Notes: generated from the sequence alone by a model not told the origin. Shown: positions 46,451-57,738, numbered from the stretch's first letter. The stretch: DNA of 64,000 nucleotides from Methylocapsa palsarum (GCF_900114285.1 NZ_FOSN01000001.1:124001-188000); one strand, 5' to 3'. Numbers and translations: made by a program.

Positions 46451-46631
46451 GAAATTTTCCTCGTCTTTGTCACCGCCGATGGCCGAACGTGGCTTATCTT
46501 AAGGGATTGACGGCGCTTTCACTATTCGGGCGAGAAAATCGCTCATGGGTGGAACAATCCTCGCACGAGGACCGCAAACCGTGAGCAAACTGCGCCGGGG
46601 GCGCGACAACGCAAGGGGGCCTCGAGCATTC

Positions 46632-48722
<2,091 letters not shown>

Positions 48723-48735
48723 TAACTATTTGATT

Positions 48736-49554
48736 TTACTGCTTTTTCAGCCCGAGGCCCTTGCCCTGTTTGGGGTCTTTCTGCCAGCCGCCGTCGGGCT
48801 GCTGGTCGAAGACGGCCGTATGCCCTTTGCGGGCGGTGAGTTCGAGACGCCCGCCGACAAGCCGCCAGCCGACCGGATCGAAGATTACGATGCCTTGGTC
48901 CCGGCAGGCGGGGGCCAGCGAGGCCTTGAAACCGCCCTTCGCCGCGCTCTTGTCGTCGAGCGTCAGCATGCAGCCGGTGTCCTTGCCTCCCTCGCGAAGA
49001 ATGGAATAGCGGCCGGCCGCGTCGCTGAGGCGGACAACGGCCCCCGAGCCTGCCGCCTGCGACTTGCCGGCCTCCTGAGACTTGGCGGCCTCCATGGTCC
49101 GGGAGGGCGCGGTCGCCGGCGCCGCCGCTTTTTGCGGCAGGCCGTGTTCGACGGATTCGAGCCGGTAGGATTCGCCCTGCGGTCCGCTCGCGACGAAGAT
49201 CTCGTCGCTTTGCGAGACGAAATCGAGGACCGAGGCTCCGGATTTGTCGGCGAAATCGATATGGTCGTCGCCGACGAGGCTCCAGGTCTCGACCTGACCC
49301 AGCACCGGCAGCGCCTTGCGGCAGCCGGCGGGCATTCCGACGCTGCGGCCGCCGCCGATCGCGGGCCCGGCGCGCAAAGTCACGCGGCAGGATTTATTCG
49401 CATGTTCGAGCGTCACGTCCCACTGGCCGGTTTCGGCCCGAAGCAGGGTGATCGCCTGGACCGGCCCGCAGCTGAGGAGGCTCACGGTCATCATCAGCGC
49501 CGGCCATGCTCCCGCCGCGCGCGACAATCTTGACGGCTTGACGGTTCCCGGCAT
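48736..49554 (-). CDS. AprI/Inh-type domain protein, exported, two tandem domains
   Basis: A 272-residue protein with a signal peptide (hydrophobic core near residues 15-30, cleavage after VQA). Two related beta-barrel units are visible: GQWDVTLEHANKSCRVTLR to VGDDHIDFADKSG (about 40-115), and AGRYSILREGGKDTGCMLTL to RLELTARKGHTAVFD (about 180-255), separated by an Ala/Lys/Ser-rich linker. Each has the paired Cys and W-x-L-x-G-(D/G)-x-(I/L) pattern of the Inh metalloprotease-inhibitor/Omp19 fold. ATG 49554 with an AGGA site fits. Role inferred as periplasmic protease inhibitor or envelope protein. Confidence 0.75.
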   Translation of the reverse strand: MPGTVKPSRLSRAAGAWPALMMTVSLLSCGPVQAITLLRAETGQWDVTLEHANKSCRVTLRAGPAIGGGRSVGMPAGCRKALPVLGQVETWSLVGDDHIDFADKSGASVLDFVSQSDEIFVASGPQGESYRLESVEHGLPQKAAAPATAPSRTMEAAKSQEAGKSQAAGSGAVVRLSDAAGRYSILREGGKDTGCMLTLDDKSAAKGGFKASLAPACRDQGIVIFDPVGWRLVGGRLELTARKGHTAVFDQQPDGGWQKDPKQGKGLGLKKQ

Positions 49555-49744
49555 CGGTCCTCGCGATTCGTTCGGCGGGTTTGCCACCCTCTCGCGGGAT
49601 AACGAATAATACAACTTTGTAAAGCCGCGAAGGCGCACTGGAAACGAGGACCGGGGAATAAATAAAAACAATCTGAACCATCGCCTCGCCGCGCGGCTGT
49701 CGAAGCTGGTTGACGCTTTCCCTGCGCAAGCTTAACCCTGCCAT

Positions 49745-50422
49745 ATGCAGGAAACTCCTCCGCTTCTGGTGTTCGACCTCGACGGCACGCTCGCCGATAC
49801 GGCGGGCGATCTGATCGCGACCCTCAACGCCATTTTGCAACGAGAAGGCCTCTCAGGCGTCGCCGCGGCCGAGGCGCGGGCCATGGTCGGCGGCGGGGCC
49901 CGCCTTCTGATCCAGCGCGGCCTTTCGGCCAATGGCGTGAGCGTGGCCGATGCGCGCCTCGACGAATTGTTCGCGGATTTCCTCGCCCATTACGAGGCCC
50001 ATATCGCCGACGAGACGGTTCTGTTTCCGGGCGTCCACGCGGCGCTGGATCGATTTGAGTCGGCGGGCTGGGCCTTCGCGGTCTGTACTAACAAGATCGA
50101 ATATCCGTCGGTGCTGCTCCTGAACGCCCTGGGCGTCGCCGACCGTTTCAAGGCGATCTGCGGCAAGGATACGTTCAAGGTCAGCAAGCCAGACGGCGGC
50201 GCGGTCCTGCAAACGATCGCCCGCGCGAAGGGGGACCACCGCCGCGCGATCATGGTGGGCGATTCGAAAACCGATATCGACGCCGCGCGCAACGCCGGGA
50301 TTCCGGTGGTGGCGGTCGACTTCGGATACACCGATCAGCCCGTCGCCGCCTTCAGGCCTGACCGGATCATCAGCCATTTCGACGAATTATGGGACGCCGT
50401 CGAAGCTTTGCGGATCGCCTGA
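49745..50422 (+). CDS. gph: Phosphoglycolate phosphatase
   Basis: A 225-residue HAD phosphatase. Motif I is LVFDLDGTLADTAGDL (nucleophile Asp near residue 10), the cap has MVGGGARLLIQRGL typical of Gph, motif II is VCTNK, motif III Lys in KVSKPDGG, and motif IV MVGDSKTDIDAARNAGIPVV. It dephosphorylates 2-phosphoglycolate from DNA repair or Rubisco oxygenation; the product glycolate is the substrate of the GlcEF enzyme at 3.3-5.9 kb. It begins a rightward run toward aroKB. Confidence 0.92.
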   Translation: MQETPPLLVFDLDGTLADTAGDLIATLNAILQREGLSGVAAAEARAMVGGGARLLIQRGLSANGVSVADARLDELFADFLAHYEAHIADETVLFPGVHAALDRFESAGWAFAVCTNKIEYPSVLLLNALGVADRFKAICGKDTFKVSKPDGGAVLQTIARAKGDHRRAIMVGDSKTDIDAARNAGIPVVAVDFGYTDQPVAAFRPDRIISHFDELWDAVEALRIA

Positions 50423-50569
50423 GCGATTCGTGCGAACGATGGATTCTCTTTTATCAATGACTTGGGAAGGAGCTTTGGCCGAAAGGCGGGCGCTGCCGTT
50501 TGACGCTGTTTCTCTCGTTGCGGCGCAAGGCGCTTTAAATCGAATTCCTCCGCATGTTACACTCGTTTT

Positions 50570-52387
50570 ATGAGCAGCGAGACAGGATCGGCGGGGATCG
50601 GAGCGGAAGCGTTTGAGCGGGACCGGCGCCTCGAATCATTGGTGCGGGCGTTGGGACGGCGTTCGATCGTCCTCGTCGGCCTGATGGGCTCCGGGAAGAC
50701 TTCGACCGGCCGGCGCCTCGCGCATCGAATCGGCCTCGGATTCGTCGACGCCGACAGTGAGATCGAGACTGCGGCGGGCATGTCGATTTCGGACATTTTC
50801 GAACAGCACGGAGAGGCGTATTTCCGCGACGGCGAGCGCCGCATCATGGCGCGGCTGCTTGAGGAAGGCCCGCGCGTGATCGCGACCGGAGGCGGCGCGT
50901 TCCTGAACGAGGAGACCCGCGCGCGGATCGCCGGCGGCGGGATATCGGTATGGCTCAAGGCCGACTTCGACGTCCTTTGGCGGCGGGTCCGCAAACGCTC
51001 GCACCGGCCGCTGCTGCGCAACGCAGATCCCGAACAGACGATGCGCTTGCTGATCGAACAGCGCTATCCCGTTTACGCCAAGGCCGATCTGACGATTGTC
51101 TCGCGCGACGGACCACATGAACTCGCCGTCGAGGATATTATCGCGGAAGTCGAACGCTTTTTGCGGTCCGCGCCGCCGTGCGAAAACCAGGGTATCATGC
51201 ACGCTTCAGAGTCCGCTTCCCCGAAGACGCGCCACGCCGCCGATGCGGAATCTGGCGCCTGCGCCACGGTCCGGGTCGATCTTGGCGCCCGGTCCTATGA
51301 CATCCTGATCGGCTCCGGCTTGACCGCCGAGGCCGGAGCGCATCTGCGCCGCCTCGCGCCCGGAGCGGCCTGCGCGATCGTCACCGACGAACATGTCGCG
51401 GCGCTGCATCTGCCAACTCTCGAAAAAGCTCTCGACCTCGCCAAGATCCGCCATTCCAGTGTCGTCGTCCCGCCCGGCGAGGAATCGAAATCCTTCGAGG
51501 TTTTCGCCCGCGTCTGCGACGCGGTGATCGAGGCGCGGCTTGAGCGCGGCGATCTGATCATCGCCCTTGGCGGCGGGGTCATCGGCGATCTCGCGGGCTT
51601 CGCCGCTGCGGCGGTCCGGCGCGGCATGCGCTTCGTCCAGATGCCGACGACCCTGCTCGCCGAGGTCGATTCCTCGGTTGGCGGCAAGACCGGGATCAAC
51701 TCCCGCCACGGCAAGAATCTGATCGGCGCGTTTCACCAGCCCTCGCTCGTGCTGGCGGACACCGACCTGCTCGCGACGCTTCCCTCGCGCGAATTCAGGG
51801 CGGGCTATGCCGAGGTCGTGAAATACGGATTGATCGGAGACGCGGCCTTTTACGACTGGCTCGAGGCGAATTGGCGGGCGGTCTTTGCCGGTGGTCCCGA
51901 GCGGGTCCATGCGATCGCCACGAGCTGCGCCGCCAAGGCCGCCATCGTCGCCCGCGATGAACACGAACAGGGCGACCGGGCGCTGCTCAATTTCGGCCAT
52001 ACGTTCGGCCACGCCTTCGAGCGCCTTGTCCGTTACGACGGCTCGCGCCTTGTCCACGGCGAAGGCGTCGCGATCGGCATGGCCTGCGCCATGCGGTTTT
52101 CCGCGCGCAAAGGCCTTTGTTCCGGGCAAGATCAGGTCCGGGCCGAATCGCATCTGCGCGAGGCTGGCCTCCCGGTCAGGATCACGGACATTCCGGGTTG
52201 GTCGGCGAGCGCCGACGACATTCTCGAAGCGATGTATCAGGACAAGAAGGTCGAGCGCGGGTCGCTGACCTTCATTCTGGCCCGCGCCATCGGCGATTGT
52301 TTCGTGGCGAAGAACGTCGCCGCCGCCGACATCCACAGCTTCCTGCAAGATGAACTGCTGCAAGAAGAATTGATGACGGGACATTAG
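50570..52387 (+). CDS. aroKB: Fused shikimate kinase / 3-dehydroquinate synthase
   Basis: A single 605-residue frame. Residues about 28-195 are shikimate kinase: Walker A GLMGSGKTSTGRRLA, DADSEIE, RDGERR, VIATGGGAFL and the lid RKRSHRPLL. A 40-residue linker rich in Ala, Ser and charged residues leads to 3-dehydroquinate synthase (about 233-600): GGGVIGDLAGFAAA, PTTLLAEVDSSVGGKTGIN, RAGYAEVVKYGLI and NFGHTFGHAFE with zinc-binding His. Both active sites look intact. An internal ATG at 51197 (residue 210, after AGGGT) could also give a separate AroB. aroK and aroB are normally neighbouring genes in this order. Confidence 0.93.
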   Translation: MSSETGSAGIGAEAFERDRRLESLVRALGRRSIVLVGLMGSGKTSTGRRLAHRIGLGFVDADSEIETAAGMSISDIFEQHGEAYFRDGERRIMARLLEEGPRVIATGGGAFLNEETRARIAGGGISVWLKADFDVLWRRVRKRSHRPLLRNADPEQTMRLLIEQRYPVYAKADLTIVSRDGPHELAVEDIIAEVERFLRSAPPCENQGIMHASESASPKTRHAADAESGACATVRVDLGARSYDILIGSGLTAEAGAHLRRLAPGAACAIVTDEHVAALHLPTLEKALDLAKIRHSSVVVPPGEESKSFEVFARVCDAVIEARLERGDLIIALGGGVIGDLAGFAAAAVRRGMRFVQMPTTLLAEVDSSVGGKTGINSRHGKNLIGAFHQPSLVLADTDLLATLPSREFRAGYAEVVKYGLIGDAAFYDWLEANWRAVFAGGPERVHAIATSCAAKAAIVARDEHEQGDRALLNFGHTFGHAFERLVRYDGSRLVHGEGVAIGMACAMRFSARKGLCSGQDQVRAESHLREAGLPVRITDIPGWSASADDILEAMYQDKKVERGSLTFILARAIGDCFVAKNVAAADIHSFLQDELLQEELMTGH

Positions 52388-52389
52388 CC

Positions 52390-53706
52390 ATGCATGGCGC
52401 AGGCGCCAAGGCCTTGCCGGTCGAACTCTGGCTCGCAATCGTAATCATCGTCGTCTGCGTCGTCCTCGCCGCGTTTTTCGCCGCCTCCGAGACGGCGCTC
52501 ACGGCGGCCTCGCGCGCGCGCATGCACGCCCTGGAAAAAAATGGCGACCGGCGCGCCATCCTGGTCAATCGTCTGCTCAAGACCCGCAACCGGCTGATCG
52601 GCGCGACCTTGCTTGGCGGCACGATGGTCAACATCGGCGCCTCCGCCTTCGCGACCAGCATCCTCGTCGATCTCTTCGGGGACAGCGGGGCGCTCTACGC
52701 AACCGGGCTCATGACGGTCCTGTTGCTTGTGTTCGCGGAAGTGATGCCGAAGACCGTCGCGATCAATTATCCCGACCGTCTGTCGCTCTGGGTCGCGCGC
52801 TCGATCTCGTTCTTCGTCGCGATTTTCGGGCCGGTCCTGATCGCCGTCGAGGCTTTCGTGCGCGCGCTCTTGAGGCTCTTTGGCGTCGACACCAGCCGCG
52901 CGCATTCGATCCTCTCCGGCCACGAGGAGCTGAAAAGCGCGGTCGATCTTCTGCACCGGGAGGGCGGCGTCGCCCGCTCCGACCGCGACATGTTCGGCGG
53001 CCTGCTCGATCTGCGCGATCTCGAAGTCTCGGACGTGATGGTGCACCGGACCAAGATCCTCGCGCTCAACGCCGATCTGCCCCCGCACGAATTGATCCGC
53101 GAGGTCGTCTCCGCGCCCTATTCACGCCTGCCGTTGTGGCGGGGCGAGCCGGACAATATCGTCGGCGTGCTGCATGCGAAGGATTTGCTGCGGGCGCTCG
53201 ACGCCTCGGGTGGCGAACTGACGGACTTCAATGCCTCGACCATCGCCCTTGAACCCTGGTTCGTGCCCGACACGACGCCGGTTCAGGATCAGTTGCAGGC
53301 GTTTCTGAAGCGCAAGAGCCATTTCGCGATGGTCGTCGACGAATACGGCGTGGTGATGGGCCTCGTCACGCTGGAGGACATTCTGGAGGAGATCGTCGGC
53401 GATATCGCCGACGAGCACGATCCCGTCGTCCAGGGCGTCAAGGTTCAGGCGGACGGGTCGGTGATCGTCGACGGGTCGGTGCCGATCCGCGACCTCAACC
53501 GGGTCATGGCCTGGAGCCTGCCCGACGAGGAGGCGACCACGATCGCGGGGCTTGTGATTCACGAGGCGCGCGCGATCCCGGAGACGGGGCAGGTGTTCAC
53601 CTTTCATACGTTCCGGTTCGAGGTGTTGCGCAAGGTCAAGAACCGGATCGCCTCGCTGCGGATTTTCCCGGCCTCGCATGCCGGCGCATCGGCGAAGAGC
53701 GTCTAG
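52390..53706 (+). CDS. HlyC/CorC-family CNNM/CBS-domain membrane protein
   Basis: A 438-residue protein starting two bases after the aroKB stop. The N-terminal CNNM (DUF21) domain (1-190) has three or four helices with [19 protein letters not shown] and [13 protein letters not shown]. Two CBS domains follow (about 215-340, with [24 protein letters not shown]) and a C-terminal CorC_HlyC domain (about 350-430). Members are linked to magnesium/cobalt efflux. The aroK-aroB-corC order is a known Rhizobiales arrangement. Confidence 0.92.
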   Translation: MHGAGAKALPVELWLAIVIIVVCVVLAAFFAASETALTAASRARMHALEKNGDRRAILVNRLLKTRNRLIGATLLGGTMVNIGASAFATSILVDLFGDSGALYATGLMTVLLLVFAEVMPKTVAINYPDRLSLWVARSISFFVAIFGPVLIAVEAFVRALLRLFGVDTSRAHSILSGHEELKSAVDLLHREGGVARSDRDMFGGLLDLRDLEVSDVMVHRTKILALNADLPPHELIREVVSAPYSRLPLWRGEPDNIVGVLHAKDLLRALDASGGELTDFNASTIALEPWFVPDTTPVQDQLQAFLKRKSHFAMVVDEYGVVMGLVTLEDILEEIVGDIADEHDPVVQGVKVQADGSVIVDGSVPIRDLNRVMAWSLPDEEATTIAGLVIHEARAIPETGQVFTFHTFRFEVLRKVKNRIASLRIFPASHAGASAKSV

Positions 53707-53937
53707 ACTGCCGCCCTGCGCAGACCGCGTGGCTTCGCCTTTTTCATCGCCGGGAAACTCCTTGGGGCTGGCGTCGGCCCTGATGTTCTTCTCAAGGCGC
53801 AAGGCGTCGATCCGGCGCCGTTCGCCGATTCCGACACGCCGCTGGCGAAGGCGCATTACAATCCCGATCAGCCGCGTGACAGCCATGGCCGATGGAGCGG
53901 CGGCGTCGAGGAGGCGGGCTGGCGCAGAACCGGCTGA
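53707..53937 (+). pseudogene. Startless coding remnant with a NPDQPRDxxGRW motif
   Basis: Directly after the corC stop, the same frame stays open for 76 codons to TGA 53935-53937 but has no start codon. It encodes FAFFIAGKLLGAGVGP, then HYNPDQPRDSHGRWSGG. Motifs of the form NPDQPRD-x-x-GRW recur in phage-like and polymorphic-toxin-like proteins of Rhizobiales. A second frame then continues with LKPLVDFLESLRSLARGWD, suggesting a frameshift. Probably a decayed accessory gene; the parent family is uncertain. Confidence 0.4.
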
Positions 53938-54028
53938 AGCCGCTCGTCGATTTTCTCGAATCGCTTCGCTCGCTCGCGCGCGGGTGGGATATAGACGGCA
54001 AACTTAAAATTGGAACAATATTCATCCC

Positions 54029-54370
54029 ATGGAAGAGTTGAACTCTCTAGAGACCGCTATCCTTGAAAAGATGTTGAGTGGAAACAATGAGTCATTCAAC
54101 ACTCAGCGGCAGAAGTATCGTTCCGCGAAAGTAACGGAAAGAAGTTCCACGGGAGTTGGATTTTTCACTCATTTCCATGTGCCTCCCAACGTTGCAAGAC
54201 TGACTGATCGGGAAGGTTTGGAAATCGGCGATGTCTCCGCCGAAATTGTGGGGTTGAAATATGGAGCTGATTTTGTGCTCTTCGTGAAGGATGGCGCCAT
54301 TGATACGCTTGAGGGCTTTTGTTACGACGAAGCTTGGCCCGCTCGCGCAATTGCTACAAATATTTTTTAC
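54029..54370 (+). pseudogene. Small hypothetical gene truncated by a transposase remnant
   Basis: The first roughly 105 residues of the frame beginning MEELNSLETAILEKML form a compact unit (TGVGFFTHFHVPPNVARL, IGDVSAEIVGLKYGADFVLF, IDTLEGFCYDEAWP) that reads like a complete small protein lacking only its end. It then runs in frame into transposase sequence, so the natural C-terminus is lost. Base composition is clearly AT-richer than its neighbours. Function unknown. Confidence 0.6.
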
Positions 54371-54795
54371 AATGGCCTCTTGCGCCCGATCATCGCAAAA
54401 AATGTTGAAGCGGCCTCTGTTCTGATGACGGACGAAGCTACAATTTATCGCGGAATTGGCAAAAAGTTCGGCGCGCACCACACAGTCATTCACTCAGCTA
54501 ATGAGTACGCGCGCCTTGGGTCTTACATTCACATCAATTCCGCAGAAAACTTTTTCAGCATTGTGAAGCGTGGAATTATTGGTTCGTATCATCATGTTTC
54601 AGAGGCGCATTTGCACCGCTACATGTGGGCGAGTTCGACTATTGCTATAACACTCGCACGATTACTGATTTTGAGCGTTTCTCAGCGTCTATCCCCGGCA
54701 TTGTCGGGAAGCGCTTAACCTATCGGCGGATAGTGAAGTCAGCGGCCAGGCGCGCGGCTCATGATTTCTCGCGCTGCAGAAAGTCAACCAGTGAT
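54371..54795 (+). mobile_element. IS1595/ISXO2-type transposase C-terminal remnant (frameshifted)
   Basis: NGLLRPIIAKN, SVLMTDEATIYRGIGKKF, VIHSANEYA and NFFSIVKRGIIGSYHHVSEAHLHRY match the DDE-domain C-terminus of IS1595-family transposases, in order. After the RYM codons an extra TG (54626-54627) shifts the frame; the correct frame resumes with GEFDYCYNTRTITDFERF and GKRLTYRR and ends at TGA 54793-54795. The N-terminal half with zinc finger and first catalytic Asp is absent and no terminal inverted repeats were found, so the element is dead. Confidence 0.8.
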
Positions 54796-54857
54796 CATTA
54801 ATAAAATTTAACGTCCCAATCTAAGACTCCGCCTGCCCAAAAACCTAAAATGCAGAA

Positions 54858-54881
54858 CGAATCACGATCGTGAGTGATTCG
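54858..54881. promoter_or_regulatory. Nested palindrome upstream of the GIY-YIG gene
   Basis: CGAATCAC (54858-54865) and GTGATTCG (54874-54881) are exact inverted repeats, and TCACGATCGTGA (54862-54873) is itself a perfect palindrome inside them. It carries two GANTC sequences (CcrM methylation sites). It lies about 75 bases upstream of the start codon at 54956, so an operator is possible. Confidence 0.45.
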
Positions 54882-54955
54882 CGAAGCCGCGCCCGCATAA
54901 GGCGTTGGAACCACAGAGCGCGACTTCGCTTCACCCCATATAAAGGGATATAGAT

Positions 54956-55319
54956 ATGCTTAACCAACCTAACTCGTTAGTCAACCCCTTCCCCCGCCTC
55001 GTATGGACAGGGGCAAGCAGGACGACTTACGAATTCGAGCACCACGCAATTGGGATGAGATTCAATGCCATCGGTGGTGTCTATATTTTCTGTAAGCAAG
55101 CCTCTGATACGTTGTGGTATGCGATATATGTCGGCGAGACAGACAATTTTTCCAGACGTTTGTCCGATGAACTTGCGGCGCATCATCGATGGGATGACAT
55201 ATCCCGCTCCGGGGCCACACACGTCTGCGCGATGGTCGTCAGAGGCGGCAATGCCGAAAGAGTACGAATCGAAAACTGATCTTCGTCATGGGTTGAATCC
55301 ACCCTGCAACCATCAATAA
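54956..55319 (+). pseudogene. Small GIY-YIG-like nuclease gene with a one-base frameshift
   Basis: The open frame from ATG 54956 (after AAGGG) runs 107 codons to TGA 55277-55279. It contains GGVYIFCKQ and WYAIYVGETDNFSRRL, the GIY-YIG core with its Arg. Skipping one A in the AAAA run at 55272-55275 restores a natural ending, E-T-D-L-R-H-G-L-N-P-P-C-N-H-Q, stopping at TAA 55317-55319, including the conserved Glu expected of this fold. The gene is either inactivated, translated with slippage, or affected by a sequencing error. Confidence 0.72.
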
Positions 55320-55323
55320 AACG

Positions 55324-55503
55324 TTAACTTTTAGGGCTTGGTTTAGTTGCCAAGCCCTTTTTAATTTTTGGCTTGGCTTTAGGTTTCGGCCCGCTCTTGA
55401 CCGCCGCATCAATGGCGCGCTCAAATCGCTCCCATGCGTCTGGTTTGTTTTCAGCCGCCGTTTTATCCATTGGAGCTGTCCATTTGCTGTTTCCAGAGCC
55501 CAT
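55324..55503 (-). CDS. 59-residue hypothetical small protein
   Basis: A leftward gene of 59 residues starting MGSGNSKWTAP after an AGGGG site. The centre DAWERFERAIDAAVKSGPKP resembles a small-protein motif widespread in Rhizobiales (D-A-W-x-R-F-E-R-A-x-D), and the C-terminus is Lys/Pro rich. No membrane segment. The last codons lie in the terminator hairpin of the convergent GIY-YIG gene. Function unknown; such proteins often sit in accessory regions. Confidence 0.65.
   Translation of the reverse strand: MGSGNSKWTAPMDKTAAENKPDAWERFERAIDAAVKSGPKPKAKPKIKKGLATKPSPKS
55333..55369 (+). terminator. Rho-independent terminator
   Basis: AGGGCTTGG (55333-55341), eight-base loop, CCAAGCCCT (55350-55358), followed by TTTTTAATTTTT. 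A strong intrinsic terminator 14 bases after the GIY-YIG stop. The same bases encode the end of a leftward small gene. Confidence 0.85.
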
Positions 55504-55539
55504 TATTCCGTACCCCTGACCCGCGCCCGCGGATCTAGA

Positions 55540-57318
55540 CTATGGCCCGGCTTTCGCGGGCGCGACCTGCCCCACCATGAATTGCGCCCGCGCCAATTCC
55601 GCGAAGAGCCCGCCTTTCGCGACGAGTTCGTCGAACGAGCCGGCCTCGATGATCCTGCCCTGATCGAAGACGAAGATCCGGTTCGCGCCGCGAATGGTCG
55701 CCAGCCGGTGCGCGATGACGAAGGTGGTGCGGCCTTCCGTCGCTTTCTCCAAGGCGCCCTGCAATTGCCGCTCGGTCGTGGCGTCGAGGGCCGAGGTCGC
55801 CTCGTCGAGGATCATGATCGGCGGGTTTTTCAACAAGGCGCGGGCGATGGAGATGCGCTGGCGCTCGCCGCCTGAAAGCGAGCGTCCGCGTTCGCCGACG
55901 ATGGTCGAGAGACCCTCGCTCTGGCGGCCGACGAACTCGGTGGCCTGCGCCCGTTCGAGGGCGAGTTCGATCTCCTCCCTCGTCGCGCCGGGGCGCCCGA
56001 CGCGAAGGTTTTCCTCGATCGAGCGGGCGAACAGCATCGGCTCCTGAAACACGACGCCGATGTTGCGCCGGAGCGAGGCGAGGGTCAGGTCGCGGATGTC
56101 CATCCCGTCGATCAGGACGCGGCCCTTGTCGGGATCGAACACCCGGTGCAGCAGCCCGAGCGTCGTGGATTTGCCCGACCCCGTCGAGCCGACCAGCGCG
56201 ACGGTCTCGCCGGGCGCGACCTCGAAGGCGATGTTGGAGACCGCCGGCCTTTTTCCGTCATAGGAAAACGAGACGTTCTCGAATACGACGCGGCCTTCGA
56301 GGCGGCCGGGATCGACCGCGAACGGCGCGTCGGCGACCTTCGGGTCGGTGTCGAGAACGTCGAAAAAGTCCTGCAGCTTCGGCGCCTGCATGAACAAGGC
56401 GTTGAAAAAGCCGACGACCTGCTCCAGCCGCGCGATCAGCATGGTGGCGAAATTCATGAAGGTCACGATCTCGCCGACGCTGGCGAGGCCCTGCAGGTTG
56501 AGCCAGGTCCCAAGCAGGAAAATCGACAGAAGCGACAGGGTCGAGGACGCCCGGGTCGCGACGGCCGCGATCGCCCACCAGGAGAGCACCGGCATCTGCG
56601 CGCCAAGTACTGAATCGATGATCCCCCCGAGCGTCTTTGTCTCGATGTCGATGCGGGTGAAGCTCTGGATCACCGGCACGTTGCCGAGCGCGTCGGAGGC
56701 GTGTTCGGCGAGCGTGCTGTTGTAGTTCTCGACCGATTGCTGCAGGGTCTCAGTCTTGCGCAGGACAAGCGTGGTCAGAACCGCGAAGAGCGCCACAAGA
56801 ACGATCAGCACCGCGCCGAGCCGCCAGTTCAGGAACAGCGACAACGGCAACAAGATCACCAGCGCCGCCAGCGAGGCGCAATTCTCGCGGAAGAACGACA
56901 GCCAGAGGCCGGACATTCCGGCGGCGCCCTCCAGCATCACCTTGAGCAGCCGGCCGGAATGGACCGAGGAATGGAAGCTCAGCGGCAGATGCAGCACATG
57001 TTCGAAATAGAGCGCCATGACCGCGAGGCGGCGGCGATGCGCGAGCTTGTCCGCGTTCAGGGCGACGAGAACGCCCGCCGGAATCGAAAACAGGCCAAAC
57101 CCCACCCAGGCGCCGAGTAGCGGAACGAGGTCGCGAAAGGTCAGGACAATTCCCGGAGTCTGGCCGCTGGTGAGTTTGTCGATGATGCGTCCGAAGAGGA
57201 CGGGCTCGGCGAACTGGGCGATCGCCAGCGCGAGGTTGGCGAAGGCGAGGAAAATCGCGAGATATTTTTCGCTGCCGAGGAGTTTCAGGGCCCGGAGATA
57301 GACGGAAAAAATCGACAT
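55540..57318 (-). CDS. NdvA/ChvA-like ABC exporter (cyclic beta-1,2-glucan exporter type)
   Basis: A 592-residue half-transporter: six-helix membrane domain (about 15-310) and ATPase domain (about 340-575). Walker A is [11 protein letters not shown], the signature [16 protein letters not shown], Walker [13 protein letters not shown], and the H-loop VIAHRL. The membrane domain has [47 protein letters not shown] and [14 protein letters not shown], strongly like NdvA, which exports cyclic glucan for osmoadaptation and host interaction. No ndvB synthase is in view, so the substrate remains inference. Confidence 0.87.
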   Translation of the reverse strand: MSIFSVYLRALKLLGSEKYLAIFLAFANLALAIAQFAEPVLFGRIIDKLTSGQTPGIVLTFRDLVPLLGAWVGFGLFSIPAGVLVALNADKLAHRRRLAVMALYFEHVLHLPLSFHSSVHSGRLLKVMLEGAAGMSGLWLSFFRENCASLAALVILLPLSLFLNWRLGAVLIVLVALFAVLTTLVLRKTETLQQSVENYNSTLAEHASDALGNVPVIQSFTRIDIETKTLGGIIDSVLGAQMPVLSWWAIAAVATRASSTLSLLSIFLLGTWLNLQGLASVGEIVTFMNFATMLIARLEQVVGFFNALFMQAPKLQDFFDVLDTDPKVADAPFAVDPGRLEGRVVFENVSFSYDGKRPAVSNIAFEVAPGETVALVGSTGSGKSTTLGLLHRVFDPDKGRVLIDGMDIRDLTLASLRRNIGVVFQEPMLFARSIEENLRVGRPGATREEIELALERAQATEFVGRQSEGLSTIVGERGRSLSGGERQRISIARALLKNPPIMILDEATSALDATTERQLQGALEKATEGRTTFVIAHRLATIRGANRIFVFDQGRIIEAGSFDELVAKGGLFAELARAQFMVGQVAPAKAGP

Positions 57319-57454
57319 TGCAGGCTCGCGGCTTGGCTCCGGCTTACGGCTGAGGCTTTCGCACGGCGACGGCGAAATTGGTAGGCTTTAATCGGCGCTC
57401 CCTTGCCGTAGGGCGGAGGGATTGTATAACCTTAAGGAAAACGGGAGGAAGTCC

Positions 57455-57700
57455 ATGAATCGCATCGCTTTAGCTGTGTTTGCGACGCTGATGGCCGCAG
57501 CTCCAGCGCTGGCCGACGATTGCCAGAGCAAGGCGGTCGGCAAGGACGGGCGCGCGCTCGCCGGCGCCGCGCTGACCGGCTTTTTGAAGAAATGCCAGCG
57601 GGAGGCCTGCGAAACCAAAGCCGTCGGCTCGGACGGCAAACCCCTTCATGGCGCGGCCAAGAACAGCTTCATGACAAAGTGCAAGGCTGGGGCGGGCTGA
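57455..57700 (+). CDS. PsiF-repeat periplasmic protein
   Basis: An 81-residue secreted protein: signal peptide MNRIALAVFATLMAAAPALA, then two PsiF-like repeats (C-x3-A-x4-G-x-A-L-x-G-x-A-x3-F-x3-C: DCQSKAVGKDGRALAGAAL and CETKAVGSDGKPLHGAA), each with paired Cys. psiF is phosphate-starvation-inducible in E. coli, function unknown. ATG 57455 is chosen because an upstream ATG (57422) would lie before a GGAGG site. It is convergent with a psiE homologue. Confidence 0.82.
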   Translation: MNRIALAVFATLMAAAPALADDCQSKAVGKDGRALAGAALTGFLKKCQREACETKAVGSDGKPLHGAAKNSFMTKCKAGAG

Positions 57701-57738
57701 CGCCGGCAAACAGATTTAGCCGCGATCGGCGATTGTGG

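Noticed and set aside
53678-54007. 110-codon Arg-rich frame after corC
   Set aside because: Overlaps corC and has the composition of an off-frame reading; the remnant in the corC frame is more protein-like.
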